DNA of 10,017 nucleotides from JAJPXC01 sp964628905 (GTDB lineage Bacteria; Bacteroidota; Bacteroidia; Bacteroidales; Muribaculaceae), in contig CAZVNS010000049.1 of assembly GCA_964628905.1 (NCBI GenBank), positions 1 to 10,017 on the forward strand, in the 5' to 3' direction. How positions within the stretch are numbered: the first letter of the stretch is position 1; each line of letters begins with the position of its first letter. Below, piece by piece: positions 5,554 to 10,017 of this stretch. A program made the translations under genes and the position numbers. The notes under the pieces are model-generated. The model was not told the origin of the DNA, made no database searches, and worked only from the letters and a program-made list of their open reading frames with translations.

Positions 5554-7638
5554 TCATTTGATACCGTCGCGACGGAGCAGTGCGTCAATCGTGGCATCTC
5601 CGCCGCGAAAACGACGATACAGCTCGGCAGGGTCCTCAGTGCCACCGCGGCTGAGGATATTGTCGCGGAAAGAGCGGGCAGTCGCGGGGTCAAATATGCC
5701 ATGCTCTTTGAAGTGGGCGAATGCGTCGGCATCGAGCACTTCAGCCCACTTGTAGCTGTAGTAACCGGCAGCGTAACCGCCCGCGAAGATGTGGCTGAAC
5801 TGCGGGGAGATCATAGCTCCGTCGACTGCGGGGAATATCATGACGGTAGTAAGCGCCTCGTTCTCAAAGGCCACGGGGTCGTCAACCGGTCGGTTGATTG
5901 TGTGCCATGCCATGTCGAGGAAACCGAAGTTAAGTTGTCGCATGCAGGCATAGGCTGCCCCATACTGCTGTGAGGCCACAAGGCGGTCAATCAATTCCTG
6001 CGGGATTGGTTCGCCGGTGACGTAGTGCTTGGCGAATGAGTCGAGGAATTCCTTCTCAAGCAGATAGTTTTCGTTGAACTGTGAGGGGAGCTCTACGAAG
6101 TCGCGGTAGACTGACGTTCCTGACAGTGAGGCATATTTGGTGTCGGCAAGGAGTCCGTGGAGAGCGTGGCCAAACTCATGGAGGAAGGTCTCAACCTCGT
6201 ATGGGGTGAGCAGAGAGGGCTTGTCGGCCGTGGGTTTGGTGAAGTTCATCACGATTGACACGTGAGGGCGGTGATTTCCTTCAGCATCAATCGACTGCGA
6301 GCGGAAGCCTGTCATCCAAGCGCCGGGACTCTTGCTGTCGCGGGGGAAGAAGTCGGTATAGATCACACCGATATAGCTTCCGTCGGCATCAGTCACCTCG
6401 TAAGCCTTGACTTCGGGATGGTATACCTCGATGTCGGGGTTGTAAGTGAATTTGAGTCCGTAAAGTTTGCCTGCCAGACCGAAAACGCCGTCAATCACGT
6501 TGTTGAGTTCGAAGTAGGGTCGGAACTCCTCTTCGTTGAAGTTATATTTAGCGGCTTTGAGTTTGTTGCTATAGTAGCTGTAGTCCCATGGATTGATAGT
6601 GGTAGGTTTCCCCTCAATCTCGGTGGCAAACTCAGTGAGTTCGGCCATCTCGGCGTCAAGGGCAGGGCGATAGGCGTCGCAAAGGCGGTTGAGTAGGTCG
6701 TAGACACCTTCGGGATTGTGGGCCATACGATGCTTCAGGGCATGGATGGCATAGTTGTCGCTCCCAAGCAGCTGTGCAAGCTCCAGGCGTATTTGAGCGA
6801 TGCGCTTCATTACCTCGACATTGGAGTATTCACCCTTGAGGTTACGGCCATTGTACAGGCGGTACATCTTCTCGCGCAGGTCGGGGCGCGCGGAGTATTT
6901 CATGAACGCCATATATGTGGGTTGGGCGAGTGTGAATAGATACTCGCCTTCGCGACCGGCTTGTTTGGCGGCGAGGGCTGCTGCCTCAATTGAGCTTTCG
7001 GGGAGTCCGGCGAGATCGTCGGCGGTAAGCCATATCTGATAGGTGTTCAACTCTTTGAGTACATTCTGCCCAAACTTGGTGGTAAGCTCCGACAATTCGG
7101 CAGAAAGCTTTTTGAACTTCTCACGGTCCTCACCTATGAGGTTGGCGCCCTGCTCGGCAAATGCGTCGTAAGTGCGTTGGAGCAGCATCTGGTCCTCCTT
7201 GTCGAGGTTATAGTCGGCGCGGTGGTCGTAGACGGCCTTCACGCGCTGCCACAATGCTTCGTTGAGTACCATCTCGGTGCTGAAATCGCTGAGCTGTTGG
7301 TAGATGCCGAGCGACATCGCCATCAGCTCGTCATCGTTGAGGGCTGAATTCATGGCGTCGAACACCTCGACTACGCGGTCGAGGTCGCGTCCGACCTTCT
7401 CATAGGCTACGATGGTGTTTTCAAACGTCGGGGCCTCCTTCTGCGAAGTAATGGCGTTGACTTCCTCCTTGGCAAGTGTTATTCCGCGGGTGATGGCCTC
7501 AGGGTAGTGCTCATTCTTCACTTTGGAGAATGGCACGGTATTATGTATGGTGTTGAACTCGGTGAAAAAGGGATTTTGAGCGGTTGCTGTAGTCATAAGC
7601 GTAGCTGTTGTAACGAGTGTGATAAGTGTTCGTAGCAT
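5554..7638 (-). CDS. Exported M3-family zinc metallopeptidase (peptidyl-dipeptidase Dcp type)
   Basis: A 694-residue thermolysin-like zinc peptidase of family M3, which cleaves short peptides (dipeptides from the C-terminus in Dcp). The zinc site is HEFGH (487-491), with the third ligand Glu516 in RDFVELPSQ, 25 residues after the second histidine, as in Dcp and thimet oligopeptidase. GYAAGYYSYKWAEVLDAD near the C-terminus is the family's substrate-binding loop. The length is normal for Dcp. The N-terminus (MLRTLITLVTTATLMTTATA, then QNPFF) looks like a cleavable signal peptide, so it probably works in the periplasm on peptides taken up or released there. It starts 16 bases after the small membrane protein gene. 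The precise choice between Dcp and oligopeptidase A specificity cannot be settled from sequence alone. Confidence 0.93.
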   Translation of the reverse strand: MLRTLITLVTTATLMTTATAQNPFFTEFNTIHNTVPFSKVKNEHYPEAITRGITLAKEEVNAITSQKEAPTFENTIVAYEKVGRDLDRVVEVFDAMNSALNDDELMAMSLGIYQQLSDFSTEMVLNEALWQRVKAVYDHRADYNLDKEDQMLLQRTYDAFAEQGANLIGEDREKFKKLSAELSELTTKFGQNVLKELNTYQIWLTADDLAGLPESSIEAAALAAKQAGREGEYLFTLAQPTYMAFMKYSARPDLREKMYRLYNGRNLKGEYSNVEVMKRIAQIRLELAQLLGSDNYAIHALKHRMAHNPEGVYDLLNRLCDAYRPALDAEMAELTEFATEIEGKPTTINPWDYSYYSNKLKAAKYNFNEEEFRPYFELNNVIDGVFGLAGKLYGLKFTYNPDIEVYHPEVKAYEVTDADGSYIGVIYTDFFPRDSKSPGAWMTGFRSQSIDAEGNHRPHVSIVMNFTKPTADKPSLLTPYEVETFLHEFGHALHGLLADTKYASLSGTSVYRDFVELPSQFNENYLLEKEFLDSFAKHYVTGEPIPQELIDRLVASQQYGAAYACMRQLNFGFLDMAWHTINRPVDDPVAFENEALTTVMIFPAVDGAMISPQFSHIFAGGYAAGYYSYKWAEVLDADAFAHFKEHGIFDPATARSFRDNILSRGGTEDPAELYRRFRGGDATIDALLRRDGIK

Positions 7639-7654
7639 GTCGATGTTGGTTTAC

Positions 7655-7870
7655 TTATTTGCGCATGTCGTCCTCACGCTCACGGCGGAGGCGTTCACGC
7701 TTTTTGAGTGAGAAGTGGAGTAGCACGATGGCAAGCAGCGTAGTGCAGACTATGCCGGCGAACTCCGCAGTAGTGATTGTGCCCTGCTGATATGAGGGGT
7801 AGCCGAAGTATATGGCCATGAAGCCCAGGTAGAGTAGCAAAAGCAATGGTATGAGGGTTGAGCGTTTCAA
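7655..7870 (-). CDS. Small two-helix membrane protein, probable TTG start
   Basis: The protein of 71 residues (counted from the TTG at 7870) begins (M)KRSTLIPLLLLLYLGF. It has two membrane segments (about 5-22 and 36-53) and a charged tail KKRERLRREREDDMRK that should face the cytoplasm. I recall similar short proteins of unknown function in Bacteroidales starting MKRSTLIPLLLL, which is why I prefer this start. A GTG at 7915 would add 15 residues (MRAPARIENNKPTPT) with no membrane or domain character, and overlaps a short repeat at 7897-7913. The gene lies 84 bases after the exonuclease gene and 16 before the peptidase, and is probably cotranscribed with both. No function can be given. Confidence 0.75.
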   Translation of the reverse strand: MKRSTLIPLLLLLYLGFMAIYFGYPSYQQGTITTAEFAGIVCTTLLAIVLLHFSLKKRERLRREREDDMRK

Positions 7871-7896
7871 GGTTGGGGTTGGTTTATTATTTTCTA

Positions 7897-7913
7897 TTCG
7901 AGCTGGCGCTCTC
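7897..7913. repeat. Short repeat related to the left arm of the 2200-2238 hairpin
   Basis: TTCGAGCTGGCGCTCTC matches TTCGAGCTTTCGCTCTC at 2200-2216 in 15 of 17 bases. Each contains the small palindrome GAGC-4 bases-GCTC. The second half of the big hairpin is absent here. Both copies lie just upstream of minus-strand genes. Confidence 0.35.
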
Positions 7914-7954
7914 ACACAATTTTGACCGTTAAAGAGGTGGGGCCTAAGATTGGC

Positions 7955-8590
7955 TTAATTTTGAGCTATGTCGGGCTGGTGGTAGGGGGAAGCATAAGGG
8001 TCAAACTTGCCGCCGACAAGGTGGCGGTAAATCTTCAGGCATGCCCAGGCGTCGATTGAGGCATACTGCTGTTGGCCGGGCGAAAGCTCCTTCGCCTCCC
8101 AGTTAGAGAGCCGTTGGCTCTTGGAGATGCGTTCGCCGAAGATTATGCCGTAGATCTTCTGCAGCGAGATGTCGTGGATCTGGTGGTCATGAACCATATC
8201 CTGCAGGTCGATGAAACCGCCAGGGGTAAACTCGCTGATCACGTGAAGCACGTGGAAATCGTCGCGCAGCGACAGGCCAATCTTAGTTACCGACTCATCT
8301 TCAAGAAATCGCACCAACGGTTCGATCATGCCCAGCTGCTTGAGTCTGAAGAGGTAACAATGGTCGGAGGTAGAAATCTGGATCAGCGACACCGTGTTAC
8401 ACCGCCCCTTGCGGAACGAGGGCTTAGTCTCGGTGTCAAACCCCACCATCCCCGCCTTGCGCAGCTCCGCGATGGCTTGTTCAGCCACCTCCGGAGTGTC
8501 GACCACGGTGATCTGTCCCTCGAAGTGAACCGCCGGCATCGCCGCCAGCTGCTCCTTCGATATTGATATGTCAGCTTGATTTTTAAACAT
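7955..8590 (-). CDS. 3'-5' exonuclease domain protein (DEDDy, RNase D-like)
   Basis: A predicted metal-dependent 3'-5' exonuclease with a DnaQ/RNase D-like fold. All DEDDy motifs are visible: Exo I in GFDTETKPSF (Asp52, Glu54), Exo II in LSLRDDFHVL (Asp111) and Exo III in QQYASIDAWA (Tyr176, Asp180). The single domain fills the 211 residues and lacks the HRDC domains of RNase D, so the substrate is unknown; such stand-alone proteins are usual in Bacteroidales. The start at 8590 (MFKNQADISISKEQ) is preferred over ATG 8617, which would add nine residues: a promoter box (8595-8602) lies between the two, and recalled relatives begin near here. It is the first gene of the six-gene run, divergent from purT. 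Confidence 0.88.
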   Translation of the reverse strand: MFKNQADISISKEQLAAMPAVHFEGQITVVDTPEVAEQAIAELRKAGMVGFDTETKPSFRKGRCNTVSLIQISTSDHCYLFRLKQLGMIEPLVRFLEDESVTKIGLSLRDDFHVLHVISEFTPGGFIDLQDMVHDHQIHDISLQKIYGIIFGERISKSQRLSNWEAKELSPGQQQYASIDAWACLKIYRHLVGGKFDPYASPYHQPDIAQN

Positions 8591-8594
8591 CGTG

Positions 8595-8625
8595 TAAAGG
8601 TACGAACTTTTCGCCATACCACCAA
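8595..8625 (-). promoter_or_regulatory. Promoter of the exonuclease-to-bioB operon
   Basis: On the minus strand TTG (8625-8623), a 20-base spacer and TACCTTTA (8602-8595) fit the Bacteroidetes -33/-7 pattern, with only the last base of the box off consensus. The start point would fall at or right beside the ATG at 8590, so the first gene may be read from a leaderless or nearly leaderless mRNA. Confidence 0.5.
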
Positions 8626-8707
8626 CGCAATTTCATAAAATCCGCAAATTCTCACATTATTTATACATAAGGAGTGGGCAAGTGGCCTAAATGTGGATAA
8701 AATGGCT

Positions 8708-8715
8708 TATCTTCG
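8708..8715 (+). promoter_or_regulatory. Putative -7 box of purT
   Basis: TATCTTCG, one base off TAnnTTTG, lies 26 bases before the purT ATG. It is the same variant as at guaA, and the match extends over TATCTTCGCG. No TTG stands at the usual -33 distance; TGG at 8683-8685 is the nearest. Confidence 0.45.
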
Positions 8716-8741
8716 CGTAAACCAATTATCACATACTCACA

Positions 8742-9926
8742 ATGACAAAGATCGGATCGGTAATGACCCCCTCAGGCCGCAAAGCCCTGCTGCTTGGAAG
8801 TGGAGAATTAGGCAAGGAAGTAGCCATCGAGCTTCAGCGCTACGGCGTGGAGGTAGTGGCGTGCGACAAGTACCCCAACGCCCCGGCAATGCAAGTGGCC
8901 CACCGCAGCCATGTGTTCAATATGCTCGATGGCGCCGAATTACGCCGCGTCATAGAGCTTGAGCGCCCCGACCACATTATCCCCGAGGTAGAGGCCATCG
9001 CCACCCCGGTGCTTCGCGAACTTGAAGCCGAAGGCTACCATGTGACACCCACCGCCACTGCCGCCTGGCTCACCATGAACCGCGAAGGCATTCGTCGCCT
9101 TGCCGCCGAGCAACTTGGGGTAGCCACCTCCCCCTATCGCTTTGCGTCGACCGAGGAGGAGTTCCGCCAGGCCGTAGATGCCATCGGCATCCCTTGCGTG
9201 GTCAAGCCCATCATGAGTTCATCGGGTCACGGCCAGAGTGTGGTGCGCCGTCCGGAGGACATCGACCGCTCATGGCAGATAGCCCAGGAAGGAGGCCGCG
9301 CCGGAGCCGGACGTGTGATCGTGGAGGGCTTCGTCGATTTCGATTACGAGATTACACTCCTCACCGTCCGCTCAATTTCGGGCACCACCTTCTGCGCACC
9401 CATCGGCCACATACAGGTCGATGGCGACTACCGCTACTCATGGCAACCCCAGCCGATGAGCGCCGCCGCCCTCGAGCAGGCTCAGGATATAGCTCGCAAA
9501 GTCACCGACGCTCTCGGCGGCCACGGGATATTCGGCGTGGAACTCTTTGTCAAGGGCGACCAAGTGATCTTCAGCGAAGTGTCGCCACGCCCCCACGATA
9601 CCGGCATGGTGACAATGATTACACAGGACCAGAGCGAGTTCGCACTCCACACCCGTGCCCTGCTCGGACTCCCCGTGCCTGAAATTCGACTCATCACCCC
9701 CGGTGCTTCACGAGCCATCGTAGTCGAAGGCGACACCAAAGAGATTGAGATGTGCAATCTTGACCGTGTGCTTGAGGAGCCCGGCACTCAGATGCGCATC
9801 TTCGGTAAGCCCGAAATCCGCGGACATCGCCGCATGGGCGTGATACTTGCAAGCGGCGACGATGTAGAGCAAGCTCGTGCCAAAGCCGAGCGCGCCTACG
9901 ATAAGCTCCATGTCGAGGTGAAGTAG
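8742..9926 (+). CDS. purT: Formate-dependent phosphoribosylglycinamide formyltransferase 2
   Basis: Makes formyl-GAR from GAR, formate and ATP, the folate-free version of the third step of purine synthesis, which suits an anaerobe producing formate. The 394-residue length agrees with E. coli PurT (392). The N-terminal nucleotide-binding half has LLLGSGELGKEVAIELQRYG and the GAR-site region HIIPEVEAIAT. The ATP-grasp domain has CVVKPIMSSSGHGQS (Lys155), VEGFVDFDYEITLL, the metal-binding acidic residues in FGVELF (Glu267) and FSEVSPRPHDTGMVTM (Glu279). It ends in the usual family tail HRRMGVILA. The ATG at 8742 fits the family start, though MTKIGSVMTPSGRK also offers a second Met at residue 8. 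It is transcribed alone. Together with guaA it places two purine genes in the window, though not adjacent. Confidence 0.97.
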   Translation: MTKIGSVMTPSGRKALLLGSGELGKEVAIELQRYGVEVVACDKYPNAPAMQVAHRSHVFNMLDGAELRRVIELERPDHIIPEVEAIATPVLRELEAEGYHVTPTATAAWLTMNREGIRRLAAEQLGVATSPYRFASTEEEFRQAVDAIGIPCVVKPIMSSSGHGQSVVRRPEDIDRSWQIAQEGGRAGAGRVIVEGFVDFDYEITLLTVRSISGTTFCAPIGHIQVDGDYRYSWQPQPMSAAALEQAQDIARKVTDALGGHGIFGVELFVKGDQVIFSEVSPRPHDTGMVTMITQDQSEFALHTRALLGLPVPEIRLITPGASRAIVVEGDTKEIEMCNLDRVLEEPGTQMRIFGKPEIRGHRRMGVILASGDDVEQARAKAERAYDKLHVEVK

Positions 9927-9962
9927 AGTTTTAAGATTTTTTAAAGTTTTAAGAGTTCTTAG
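9927..9962. repeat. Four tandem 9-base repeats after purT
   Basis: AGTTTTAAG, ATTTTTTAA, AGTTTTAAG and AGTTCTTAG follow each other without a gap. They begin at the base after the purT stop codon and end exactly where the 15-bp repeat starts. It is an AT-rich degenerate microsatellite; it is not a convincing hairpin terminator. Confidence 0.65.
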
Positions 9963-9977
9963 ACCTGTTGGTTGAAT
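9963..9977 (-). repeat. 15-bp repeat, copy 2 (inverted relative to copy 1)
   Basis: ACCTGTTGGTTGAAT on the plus strand is the exact reverse complement of 2265-2279. It lies 21 bases before the start of the next gene, directly after the 9-base repeat array. Confidence 0.55.
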
Positions 9978-9998
9978 TAAATTTCTAAAATATTTATA

Positions 9999-10017
9999 AT
10001 GAAAAAGTTGCACATAT
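9999..10017 (+). CDS. Possible start of a further gene, cut by the window edge
   Basis: ATG at 9999 is followed by six open codons (MKKLHI). It follows an AT-rich leader, and the lysine-rich start is typical of Bacteroidales proteins. Only the first residues are inside the window, so neither reality nor function can be judged. Confidence 0.4.

Noticed and set aside
9194..9682. 162-codon frame inside purT
   Set aside because: It is a shifted frame within the ATP-grasp domain of purT, with low-complexity Arg/Pro content.
9951..9962. TAAGAGTTCTTA dyad as a purT terminator
   Set aside because: The arms are only 5 bp and AT-rich with no T-run after them; the tandem 9-mers explain the symmetry.
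9708..10013. 101-codon minus-strand frame with LKTLKNLKTLL at its N-terminal part
   Set aside because: The leucine/lysine repeat is only the translation of the 9-base array at 9927-9962, and the rest is antisense to purT.

Overview
The window looks like chromosomal DNA of an anaerobic gut member of Bacteroidales, most probably Muribaculaceae or a close relative. The evidence is Bacteroidetes-type promoter boxes (TAnnTTTG, in two places with TTG 20 bp upstream), little or no Shine-Dalgarno sequence before most starts, protein sequences that read like Bacteroidales orthologues, GC-rich genes and AT-rich spacers. The family assignment is an inference from recalled protein style, not from a search.

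Layout, left to right. Positions 1-392 hold the 5' part of an IS5-type transposase on the minus strand; it runs off the window, is interrupted by a frameshift, and has its own promoter at 411-441. After an AT-rich spacer comes guaA (GMP synthase, minus). Its divergent spacer with trpS (2153-2377) holds both promoters, a 39-nt hairpin, a perfect 7-1-7 palindrome and one copy of a 15-bp repeat. trpS (tryptophanyl-tRNA synthetase, plus) meets bioB head-on across a strong two-way terminator at 3487-3522.

From 8590 down to 3542 lies a tightly packed minus-strand run of six genes: a DEDDy 3'-5' exonuclease-domain protein, a small two-helix membrane protein, an exported M3 (Dcp-type) zinc peptidase, a Yip1-like five-helix membrane protein, smpB and bioB. 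Gaps are 84, 16 and 33 nt, then a 4-nt overlap, then 6 nt, so this is probably one operon from the promoter at 8595-8625 to the terminator. The members have unrelated jobs (nuclease, peptide breakdown, ribosome rescue, biotin synthesis), as is common in housekeeping operons of this group.

Divergent from it, purT (formate-dependent GAR transformylase) runs right. It is followed by a 36-bp array of four 9-mers, the second copy of the 15-bp repeat in inverted orientation, and the first codons of another gene at the window edge. guaA and purT both belong to purine synthesis and share the ten bases TATCTTCGCG at their putative -7 boxes.

I see no CRISPR array, tRNA, rRNA, prophage or clear new defence system. 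This is mainly a housekeeping region; the points of interest are the unusual cysteine pattern of BioB and the short repeats and palindromes in the spacers.
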